Assembly: GCF_001949145.1 (NCBI RefSeq)
Contig: NW_019091366.1
Coordinates: 499,496 to 563,495 of the forward strand
Length of the DNA: 64,000 nt
Source of the DNA: Acanthaster planci
Lineage: Eukaryota > Echinodermata > Asteroidea > Valvatida > Acanthasteridae
Reading direction: 5' to 3'
The notes under the pieces are model-generated. The model made no database searches and had not been told where the DNA came from. It saw only the letters and a program-made list of their open reading frames with translations. This document shows, one piece after another, positions 1 through 18,941 of this stretch. The translations under genes and the position numbers were made by a program. Positions within the stretch are counted from its first letter, which is position 1. Each line of letters starts with the position of its first letter.

Positions 1-159
1 TTTTAAAGTAGATCGTAAATGTGAAAAGTGTGGTTGTGACAAATTCTGGGCAAGTTTTTTATTCTTCACTTTTCAGTTGATTGAAATTGACTGTATATAA
101 TATAAAAGTGAACAAACGGGTTGAGATTCCTCTGCTCTCCTTTGATTACATATTCTCAC

Positions 160-3100
160 CTTTAACAAGATACTTTTCAACATCTGCAAGGATTTCCAAC
201 TCCTTATCATTGACTAATGACAAAGCCGTCCCTTTGGTATCACCACGGGCTGTTCTGATGTGCAAAGAAATAAAGCCCACAGATACATTTGAAACAAAAA
301 ACAAGAACAAAAAAAAAACAGAAACAAACTTTGAGAAAGCACCATCTTCTAGAGGTATTTCGTTTATTTTGGCCACAAGCATTTACACTTGGTTTGCACA
401 TGTGCACACAATGCAGGGACCACTCACCTGCCGACTCTGTGGATGTAGGACTTGATGGTCGTTGGAAAGTCAAAGTTAATGATGTTAGCTACATTCTGGA
501 AGTCAATCCCTCGAGAAACACCGTATTCTCTGCTCTTGCCTTTCTTAAATTTTGACCTTGACATGAATGAATTAAACATTTAAATTTATGCATTTCGATT
601 CTGTATGTTCATACTAAAAACTCTTATATCAACTGCTTTACTTACAACCCTGACACATCTGAACGTCTGTTCACTGGCAATATTAATTATACGAATAAAA
701 TGTTTTCTTTTTCCTAAAATATGTAAAAATTGACGTGCTCTGAAAGTGTACAATAGTTTTCCACTCACTTTTTCTGTCGCGGTCCTCGCTTGCCCGTGGC
801 CAGAGAGCTCTCATCAGAGGCGATGATGATGTCATACAGGCCAGCGTTGAACTGCTCCACAATATGACATCTGGAGTTGACAGGCAGCTCCGAGTTCAGC
901 ACGCAGCCAGCTATTGAGAACTGCTCCAAGAACAATTTCAATCTGAAATACAGACACAGAACTCAAGTACATGTATTCTTTTGGGGGCGAGGTGACAGGA
1001 ATCGGAGGGTTTGTAGGATTTGAAGGTTGTAGCAAAGCAAGGGTCGAATGCACTTTTTTTCATCAAAGAATATTGTACAACATATCGACCAGTTTCAAGT
1101 GCTGGTCTGTACCTGTAAGATTTATCGATGTCGTTGACAAAGATGATGGTTTTTCCCCTGACCAGACGCAGCTTGAGTAGGGTGTACAAGAGAAGGAACT
1201 TGTCTTCCTCTCCGCACTTGACATGATACTGAGTCAGTTGATCCATATCTGGCAGCTGGGATTCCTCCAGTTTCAACGTGATCTGGAAAATCAGAAAAAT
1301 GTCGGACGTTGTGTCATAAGTCGTGACCTCTGCACGAACGCACCCCTTGGAGCAGTGAAACAATCACTACTCCACTGACGATGCAGGATATTTGTCTACT
1401 GAGCACTTGCCTGGCACTCTTTCCATAATAGAACATACGCCAACCAGCAAGGGAGCGGTAATTTCAAGCCATAGCCATGTATCCTGGACAACGGGCAGAG
1501 CTCTGGTAGCCCGTTTCCTGACGGAGACTTACAGGATTGTGAAGCACCAGCCTCTTCAGCGCCACCACCTCGTCACTCAGTGTTGCCGACATGAGGAAGG
1601 CCTGGTAGATCTTGGGCAGGAATGGCAGGAGTGCCTTGAGGTCAGCCTCATAGCCGAAGGAGAAGATGAGGTCGGCCTCGTCAACGACCAGGACCTCCAG
1701 GCTGTCCATCAGGGTCAGGTTCTGGGCCTGAAGGTGGGCGAGGAGACGGCTTGGGGTCCCGACAACGACATCTGGCTTCTCCATGAGTAACGGCCTGGGT
1801 AAGAAAAAGTTCCTTGATCATGAAAAGTATCCTACACCGACGTCACTTGCGTTTTGTTGCTTTGTCCTTTTATTGCAGCTGATGGGCCATAAAAATCTTC
1901 TTCTTTTTCTGAGTGAAAGTAAACAAACCTAGAGCCTTTACCACAGTTAGTCTAATTCTTCAAATGTGCCTACATTGCGTCCAATTTTCATTCTCGGTGG
2001 TAGCTTTCTTCAAGGCCCACTGGAGCATGTACAGATATCAGTAAAACTTCCATACCTTCTCAAGCGTTTACTTGAATTTGTTCAATCAGATCTCTGGGCC
2101 ATTCACTTGGCATGTACAAATGAAATGAAGGCTGCTGTGATCAAGTGCACTACCAACCTTTGAGCAGCCAGGTCTACCTGTGCTGACACATCAGCGCACT
2201 TGACTTCCCTAGAGCAGCAGCTAGTCAACTCCTGCATGGGAAGGTTCACAAAATGAGACTGCAAGTGAAGGATGAACCGTGAAAATGGTCTAAGTGCATC
2301 CATCTAAGCCTGTTACTGTCTAACAACAGTATCAGAGAATACCAAGTCCCTTGTGCTTGAATCAACTCACCAGGATGTTCTTGTGAGCCTGACTGCACAG
2401 CTCTCTAGATGGAACCATGACGACGGCGCGCACCGCCTGCTCCCTTGCTGTCTGTAGATTGAACCAAGCAATACTTCAAACACTTAAAAGGGGACTCTGT
2501 TCTCTGTAGTGTAATGACTAACTGAATTTTTAACATCAAGATGCAACCTGATGTAAATATCCAGAAGTGGACATCACTACCGGCAGAGATGTGGGTCTCA
2601 CCTGCTTACTGGAGAGTATTCTCTGTATGACTGGTATCGCGTAGGCTGCCGTCTTTCCGGAACCTGTTCGTGCTCTTGCGAGCAGATCTTTCCCCTCCAA
2701 AGCCAATGGAATGGCTCTTTCTTGGATGAGGGTGGGTTTAGACCATCCCAACTTGGCAATAGCCTATAATTAATATTACCATAAAGATCAAATGCATGGG
2801 AAATGAGGCAAGACTAGAAATGTATTGCAGTAAACTCATTGGAAGATTCTCAGTCTCACGATGATTCATTTTTGTAACATATTTACAATGACTATCAGTG
2901 TACTAAGCCTGAAAGAAAGAAAGAAGACACATAGAAAGAAGATCTGGGAACAAGATTCCGCCTTCTTTTGGTCAATCATCTGAGTCACTTTCTTGTGAGT
3001 GGTTGGTAGTGCTGGATTTGGAGAATCATGACAATGCATTTGTTAATGCAATCAATGAAAGAGTTCCATATAGGGAAACAGCTTGACACCCTGTGCACAG

Positions 3101-3715
3101 GCTACAGTATGACACCGATCTGAAAAATTTGAAGAGTTTTCTGAACAAACGACTTGTTTTTTCCCTCCTAAATTGAACTTTTCTGGACATGTTTTTTGCT
3201 TTCTGACAGCTACGGGTCACTGTAGTGTAGTTATAGACCTATGAAGCCTAGGGAATAAGTACTGGTGTCCGTATATGGAACTTTTCCCTGAATGGATTTC
3301 ATAAAATGCAAATCATTTAGGATGGAGTGCAATAAATTTGTCCAAGATTCAAGCATGCATGAAGCTTTTGCGCTGAACACACTGATCGGAGGATGAGGCT
3401 TACCTACAATTCTACGTATATGCATTCGCCCCCTACAAAATGTTTCTTAATTAGGGCGACTTGGCCACTGACGTATGGCCACAGCTTAACTTCACAAACA
3501 TGCATGACATGTCATCTTGTCATATGTAGCCTAAAAGGAATCTCATTTTTATCAAAGATCAAAACATTATAACCATTCCGGATGACAAAAGGTCCTATCC
3601 TGAATAAAGACATCGATTTTGTGGTTGGGAAATTAATTACCTTTAAAATACGGTCATCTAAGCCCATTTCATGAAAGCGTAATTCTTTCATCTCTAAGCT
3701 CCTGGAGGCCGCCAT
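160..3715 (-). CDS. DDX56: DDX56, nucleolar DEAD-box RNA helicase (C-terminus off the left edge)
   Basis: Nine coding exons, read right to left: 3715-3641, 2763-2602, 2451-2371, 2258-2158, 1794-1533, 1282-1113, 942-769, 556-428, 254-160. All have GT-AG borders and all phases agree, giving 416 residues of about 540 usual for the family. Visible motifs are Q motif GWSKPTLIQ (31-39), motif I ARTGSGKT (56-63), PSREL (93-97), TPSR (153-156), DEAD (178-181), SAT (209-211) and HRVGRTAR (381-388). The stretch around [12 protein letters not shown] and [13 protein letters not shown] is characteristic of DDX56/NOH61/Dbp9 rather than of other DEAD-box proteins. The family is nucleolar and needed for 60S subunit assembly; all core ATPase motifs are intact here. 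The start is the first ATG of exon 1 in a TTCAATATGGCG context. The basic C-terminal tail and stop lie beyond position 1. Positions 1-159 look like intron; I see no exon there. It is head-to-head with DHX15. Confidence 0.95.
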
Positions 3716-4102
3716 ATTGAACTACCCATGAGCACATGTTCATCCGGGAGAGCTAGCTAATTTGAATATACCCCTTTCTCTTATCACCAAAAGTACGTTT
3801 ATAGTTTACGCAATATTTTTCCCGATGTTTTCTTAATGAAAAATAAATCATCATTCTCCATATTTTTCAGAAAGGTTTATTTAACTTATTCGCCATCATT
3901 TTTGTTTCATATTATAAAGCGTGTATTCTTAAAACAAAGTAAAATTGTGGACACTCTTGAACTAAGGTAACTTGCGAGCTACACACACGATCCATTTTCT
4001 TACCTTCGAGTCTTCGCGGCGGTCTGGCGGTCCCACGAGTTAGATTTACCCCTAAATAATACCTTTTTTGTGATTGTAACCCAAGACAATAGTGCTTCAA
4101 AT
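3716..4102. promoter_or_regulatory. Shared bidirectional promoter region, DDX56/DHX15
   Basis: Only 387 bp separate the two start codons of the divergent helicase genes, so both 5' UTRs and both core promoters must fit here, unless upstream non-coding exons exist. No clear TATA box at a useful distance is seen for either gene. The DDX56 start codon is embedded in AATATGGCGGC, which resembles the YY1 initiator element seen at many ribosome-related animal genes. The region is AT-rich with no CpG island. That it works as one bidirectional promoter is inferred from spacing only. Confidence 0.6.
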
Positions 4103-13147
<9,045 letters not shown>

Positions 13148-14773
13148 ACTTTGTAGTGTGGTACAGCCTCTGGTCGGCGTACTGCGCTGTGTGGTGTACT
13201 AAATGTCCCCTTTGTGAAAAGTGAGTCGGGCTGTTGCAAATTTGACATCTCGGAGTTGAAAACTCTCTCGGGAAGAGCGTGGTAAAAACAAGCTCACTCG
13301 TGTTACACCTCGAGTCCCTCAGGGGTGTTCAGTTCTTAACAAATGATAGCCTGAAACGTTGGCTTCCTTTCCACTGGAAAAGATTGAAGCATTGTCGTAG
13401 GACAGAATAATCTCTGAATACCAAGGTTACATATTTTACAGCTTTGTCTTTGGCAACTGTCCATTTCGCACAACAAACGTGACTGGATGCAAAAAATTCA
13501 CTCAAAAGATTTCTCATGTTTAGAAAGAGGACAAAACGTGTCTCTCTCTCTCTCTTGCCTGTGTGGGCTGAGAAGCAGATTCGTGCAGAATGTCGTTCAT
13601 GCACAAGGTTGAACCCTGCAAGACAGGCACTCCTTGATCATTTAATTAATAAACAGAAACGGACTTTAATCTGTCATAAAAGAAGGTTGATGTGGTAATT
13701 ACGTTTGTCATAAAGACACAGACCAAAATGAAAGCCTTCTCCCTGCACCAGCCATTGTTCTTGAATGTCCAGGTACATCGTCGTCTTTGGGTTTTTTGTT
13801 TTGTTTTGAGAATGGGTGTTGTACCATGTTAATTTATCAAGTAAAACTATACATAGGGAAATAAACTGCATTGATGGCAGCCCATAGGAAAATGGTGTCC
13901 CCCCCCATTTAAAAGTCTCTGTAAATACAATTACAGGTTGTCAGGTGCTGGAGTCGAAGGTAACACAGGTTTAAGAATGATGCCAGTCATGACTTTTCGT
14001 TTTGAACTGACAGCTTTTGCAGCATCTGTTGCAAATATTATCCAGTATTTAATTTAGATTTATTCAAATAAATGTCACTGTTAGGTGTGTCTCAAAGATA
14101 CTTGGAAGTGTTGCTTCCTTTAAGGTGCCGTGCTTGTTGAGCTTCGCAACTCAGGGCCTATTTGAAAAACACTACGTAAATTTGTTTCCGACAACAAACT
14201 GATAGAGCCTCTTCCCTGTTTGTATTTTCTGATACGTGGCACGCTTTGTGACAACCAATTTTCCAGTAGGCCACAGTGTTTCCTCACAACAAGCCACCGT
14301 GACATGCAAACCTTAGGATAAGAACTGTCGTAAGAACTTGTTTCTCTCCAGAAGTGAAACTCGAGTACATGTAGTTATCCATTTTCTGTAGTGTACATAA
14401 TTTAAAGATCTGCTCCTTTTTGTGAAATGTTGTCTTGGTGTAATAAACCGGATACACACGTAGTTTGGCAGAGAAGGATATCCGTCCATGTGATGAATAT
14501 GGCATTCTTTTTGTGAACTGTGCCTCTCCAGTGGTCCCCCTGAAGATCACTTGTGATTCATCTGGTATTGACCGCGATCCATAACACGACCAACAAGCAT
14601 TGTATATCATGACCAATAATTCTGTTATGTGCATTTGAAAACATCATTCGCAATGCGCAAACCAATTTTGTTACACAATCTGACCACAATGTGTTATGAG
14701 CCCAGTACTGAATTTTGTAGTCCAGAAGGGTTTTTCTTTGGGAGGGTCATTTTTACTAAGGGCGAAAGTAGCT
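13148..14773. other. Convergent 3' spacer between DHX15 and BCCIP
   Basis: About 1.6 kb between two stop codons, holding both 3' UTRs. Plus-strand AATAAA hexamers for DHX15 lie at 13648-13653, 13860-13865 and 14067-14072. For BCCIP, read leftward, TTTATT at 14059-14064 is the reverse complement of AATAAA. A short CT microsatellite lies near 13540-13555. No convincing coding sequence was found in either strand. Confidence 0.7.
14059..14072. terminator. Palindromic polyA-signal pair for both converging genes
   Basis: The sequence TTTATTCAAATAAA places an AATAAA on the minus strand (for BCCIP) and another on the plus strand (for DHX15) only 2 bp apart. If both are used the two transcripts would end within tens of bases and overlap slightly. 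Use of these sites is inferred from the hexamers alone; DHX15 also has earlier candidates. Confidence 0.5.
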
Positions 14774-17685
14774 TTATATCGATAGATTCTCCTCGATCTG
14801 TGACAAGATGTCTGCCATACAGGATGAGGGAACGAGCAGGACAGTCCGGAAGGTCTTGTACTCGACGTCATCAAAGGACCAGCTTCCCCCGAGGGCCGAG
14901 TCACTCTCTGCTGAGACTGGGTACTCAAAAGACAGCACAGCAGCCTGAAGAAAAAAGCACACAAACAGGCAACACCTGCTAACTTTCTGCTGTAGAGTCT
15001 GTCTTGTACAAGTTTTGCAGGACCCACAGCTCTTATCCCATGGGAAATCTTCTGCAGTAATAATACTATAGTGATCTCGGTCAAGAACAGAGTTCTTGGT
15101 CGTCTTGGCTTCAATTTTTTAATCCATTTAAAGTCAAAGACAGCTTGTTGCTTGTACTTGGTGAGAACACAAACTTGAGAGTTTTGAGATGCCAAGTTTA
15201 TTTCTGGTGAAGTGAGACCATGTTGTCGTATGCAAAGACCATAAGTTTTTAAACCGTGAACTAAGACCTAGCACTAATCCACGAACCAAGACATGGTTCC
15301 AAACCATGAAACCATTTTCCATTCGATAGCCATCCCATGCATGAATGTACATTGACATTGTTTTACCTTGTGGAAATATTCATCTTCAGCATTGGAAAAC
15401 AGTAACTCATTCTCGGGGGTCACACTGCCTGCTGCTTTCTTTTTCTTGCCCTTGGCTGGCTGTCTTCTGCTATCTTCCCTGTAGCTCTTGCAGATGAGCA
15501 GAAAGTAGTCCAACTTGAACTTGGGGTTTTTCCTGGATGCCAGCTGTAGATCTTTCCTGCGGATCAACAGTTGTCAGACAGGAGTAAACTTTTTGTTCAG
15601 AGTAAGAACTGGAGATGTTTTCGGTTAACACATGTGAATGTTCCAAGACCGTAAGTGCAAAATATGCTTTAGTACATAATTTAAAAAAATATGGATGTTT
15701 TGAGTGATATTTGCAGTGCACTGATCTCACAAAGCCTGTAAGCAAAAAAAAAAATACCACAGCACATTAATGTGTTAAGCAAGCAGTTGGAAACCAGTGA
15801 ACAGAAATATGCCCCGCACGACACTTTCGGTGGTAGCCGGTCTCTACCAAGCAGCAATCTTCTACTAGCAAATATGGCCTCAAGGGACTTACTGCAAGCT
15901 TTTATGTAAGGGAGGTGCCAACTGTGGTGGGATGTTGACAAATCTCTCGTTGAGCAACAGTCCCACGCTGTGCTCGGGGTCGTCGAGAGTGCGCATGAAC
16001 TGCTCCCGGTCCGCAGGCGACGCGCACTTCGTACACTTCTCCTCCAGAAGGCTCTGTATGTCTTTCACACAGTTTTCATTCTTTTGGACGGGAAAAAAAA
16101 CCTGGCATTAAAATGAAGGCCGGCGGTGCATCATGTGCTTTGGCAAAAGCTTTTTGCTTTTATAGTCTGCTCAACTCGAGCGAATTAGCACTGTTCACAA
16201 CTTGGTGTAGAATAAAGTATGCTATGAGAGAAATAATTTTGAGAGTTTGACAAATGCCTTCAGAATAATTGTGCACTTAATTATCAAGACACCTTCTTGT
16301 CAGAGATGTTGAGGGCCGTAATGACACCATACACGTGATCTTCATCGTCGTCATCACTGGAATCGCTTTCTTCCGCCAGCTGAGCTTCACTTTGCTGTGG
16401 TGTTATTTCAAAAAAATTGAAGAACACAGGATAACCAATCAACAGTAGATACAGTCTCTGCAAAGCCAAGAAAAAGCTTATGCTTCAAAATTTTTAGGAT
16501 ATGTTTACAATTGCGAAAACAATTTTGTTATATAGAATGTGACTAGGTTACCGACAGATGTTAGACTAGAAAATTGATTACAGCTTACACTTCTGGTTGT
16601 GGGATAAAACCTGTAATGGGTCTTTTTTGCCAAAAAAAGACCATGAAATACGTCTTGAAAATTGGTCATGTTATGCATTTACATAAATCTAAACACTGAT
16701 GAATTGTTATTTTATCTGATTATTCTGTTTCTCATTTTTTTATGGTGGAGATGGAATAATATCTTGCCAAATTTATTGGTTTTTCTAAAATGCAAATACC
16801 TTCAAGACACTCCCCACGTGATTCTGAGACAAGATGAGGTTGGTCAACTCTGACAGATTAACTCTGCTCTTCAGAAAAAGCTGCAGCATTGGAAATATCA
16901 AAAGCATTCTATTTTTGTAAGATCAAAACTGTGCATTTCATTAACTCAACTTGGACCGGTGAAGGAAGAAACAAATTGTGCACAAACTTCTTTAGTAAAA
17001 TGGTAGTAGTTGTGATGATAGAAAATTCGAAATGGCTCTTGACTGCAGGCATCTTCTTGTGGCACTAGCAAGTTCATTTGCATGTATGATTATGAGCTGT
17101 GTCAACATTATACAGGTCACTAGCCAACATTCAATGGCAACATTGCATGCTGGGATTAATAAAACTGTACCTGTTGTAGCAATCTTTTGATTCCATGGAA
17201 GTCATTATCCTGAGGTGGTAGAGCTTCAAACTCAACTTGCACTTCCTGTTCGTACGTGTAAATATGAGGAAATCACCATTGGCCTAGGGCCTAACTGACA
17301 TACCAGAGAGGTGCGTGGAAATTTAACGTTAAAAACATAATATCACAGTGATAAATAATATCGAATGGAAGGGTTTTCTGCATTTACTCTCAAGACTGAC
17401 AGCCATGTCAGATGATAAGTCAAATCAACGGGAAAAAAATGTACGAAATCTGGGCACATCATTGAGTTGACATTATCAGTTCTGGGTCAGGAACAGTATC
17501 GTAAATGACAAAATAAATAAAACACCACCCAAGACCTGATTTATTTCAGGATGGGGTGAATCATCGTCATATCCCTCTTCCTCTTCATCTGAATTGGAGT
17601 CGCTGGAGTCGTCATTCTCTTCCTGAATCTCTTCTTTTTCAGCCAGATTTTCTTCAACACGCCGTTTCTTGCTGTAAGTCGCCAT
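14774..17685 (-). CDS. BCCIP: BCCIP, BRCA2 and CDKN1A-interacting protein / Bcp1 family, complete
   Basis: Seven exons, right to left: 17685-17536, 17245-17171, 16880-16800, 16394-16293, 16080-15893, 15556-15367, 14944-14774. They sum to 957 bp in phase (318 aa plus TAA), close to the 314-322 aa of human isoforms. The N-terminus (residues 1-50) is basic then strongly acidic. VQVEFEA, DNDFHGIKRLLQQLFLK, QNHVGSV, VGLLLNERFVNIPPQ and LGGSWSFDDV are hallmarks of the family. The last exon corresponds to the beta-type C-terminus of human BCCIP. The family acts in the nucleus: binding BRCA2 and p21 in vertebrates, and in yeast Bcp1 serving ribosomal protein uL14 and export. A second acidic run (ESDSSDDDDEDH) opens exon 4. 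The exon 1 donor is GTCTTG, a weak splice site. It is divergent from UROS. Confidence 0.95.
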
Positions 17686-18401
17686 ATTGAAATTTAACGG
17701 ACTCTTTCAACAATTATCCACTTTCAAATTCAAAGTTCAAAATATCTTCATAATCTTGCTTTTAAACTTCTTTTAAAAATACTGTTTTACAAGTATCATA
17801 TTTTTTTATATGTTTTTAATTCATCTTTGATTTATACTGTTGGATATTTACATACTACATAAAAATATTGGTAAAGCTTACACATTCAACGACGACTGTT
17901 TCATGAAGTAACCAAAAGGTATGTACGCGTTCGGTAAGAGAGGGGAGGGGAACAGGGGAGGGGAACAAGGGCGGGGAAATTGAACTGACCATCATTGAAG
18001 TATAATTGAAGTAAATTCGTATGGCCATGATGACTGCATTAACAGGTGCCTACAACACACGAAAAACTCGTTCAGCTTTCAGTTGTTCCACATGCCGCTG
18101 GCAATGCATTGCCATGCCAATCAGCATGGGTGCGCATTCTGCCTACATGGACAGTGCCATGTCATATCTGCACTGAACTTGTGTTATTGACGAGGCTAGG
18201 CCCATCTGATCTGGATCGTGACATTTCCTAGATTCCAGCCAGATCGGTCACCCGAACCCATTCCTGTGTGACGTGATTAACAAAGTGCCCAAATCTGTTC
18301 ATGCACAATAAATGGCCAGCTCTTTTTGTGTACATCATGTACATGTTTTTCTATGTTCTTCATCCCGTGATCAGTTGACACGGTTGAGAGTTGGGCTTAG
18401 C

Positions 18402-18486
18402 TACCCCCAGAACTGTGGGGTTCGACATCCGCCCCGCTCCCACGAACGGAGCAGGGCAGATGTCGGACCCGACAGTTCTGGGGGTA
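18402..18486. mobile_element. Palindromic mini-transposon, copy 1, with 9-bp target duplication
   Basis: The 85-bp element has two 39-bp arms, each opening TACCCCCAGAACTGT, matching at 35 of 39 positions around a 7-bp loop. It is flanked by perfect 9-bp repeats GGGCTTAGC at 18393-18401 and 18487-18495. There is no coding capacity. A 9-bp duplication fits Mutator-like transposases better than hAT (8 bp) or Tc/mariner (TA), but the superfamily is an inference. Confidence 0.85.
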
Positions 18487-18733
18487 GGGCTTAGCCTGGT
18501 ACTGCTATACCTTGGCCACCGCTCTGCCTACATCATTCCTAGCATGCAGCACTTCTTCGGCAAGTTTTCCAGTTTTTATTAGGCTAAAGATTCTTAAACG
18601 GCATGGTGTCCTTGCTTTATACATTAAATTATGAATTTTGATAAAAACATCATTATTATCGACAACCGTGACGATTTTTGCCTTAAATGTTTGTAAGTTT
18701 ATATAATATCATGATTCACAGCCTCACATGTCT

Positions 18734-18769
18734 GACCATGGAGCTATAAAAAAGATAGCTCCATGGTCT
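18734..18769. repeat. Perfect hairpin between the two mini-transposons
   Basis: GACCATGGAGCTAT and its exact reverse complement ATAGCTCCATGGTC flank a short A-rich loop. It lies 11 bp left of mini-transposon copy 2. It may be another small repeat or a remnant; no function is visible. Confidence 0.75.
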
Positions 18770-18779
18770 GACCTTCATG

Positions 18780-18862
18780 TACGCCCAGAACTGTGGGGTG
18801 CGTCATCTGCCACGCTCCCATGAGGCGCACTACAGACAACGAACCCCACAGTTCTGGGGGTA
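18780..18862. mobile_element. Palindromic mini-transposon, copy 2
   Basis: The 83-bp relative of the element at 18402-18486 starts TACGCCCAGAACTGTGGGG and ends CCCCACAGTTCTGGGGGTA. Flanking 9-mers ACCTTCATG and GCCTTCATA agree at 7 of 9 positions, as expected of an older 9-bp target duplication. The inner arms have diverged more than in copy 1. It lies within 80 bp of the UROS start codon, so it may be in the UROS promoter or 5' UTR. Confidence 0.8.
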
Positions 18863-18941
18863 GCCTTCATATATAAGCTTGACGATCTAAACTTCACATC
18901 TTTGCTGATGACATTCATTTGATTTTATCCTAAAATAGATC

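Larger units (their letters stand above)
17686..18941. promoter_or_regulatory. Head-to-head spacer and probable promoters, BCCIP/UROS
   Basis: The 1256-bp space separates two divergent start codons. The BCCIP start sits in TTCAATATGGCG, the same 12-mer that surrounds the DDX56 start. A G-rich tract at 17941-17977 contains four or more runs of GGGG and one GGGCGGGG box, about 256 bp upstream of the BCCIP start; this could bind Sp1-type factors or form a quadruplex. The UROS side is occupied by mini-transposons at 18402-18486 and 18780-18862, the latter ending only 80 bp from the UROS start codon. No transcription start can be placed from sequence alone. Confidence 0.5.
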
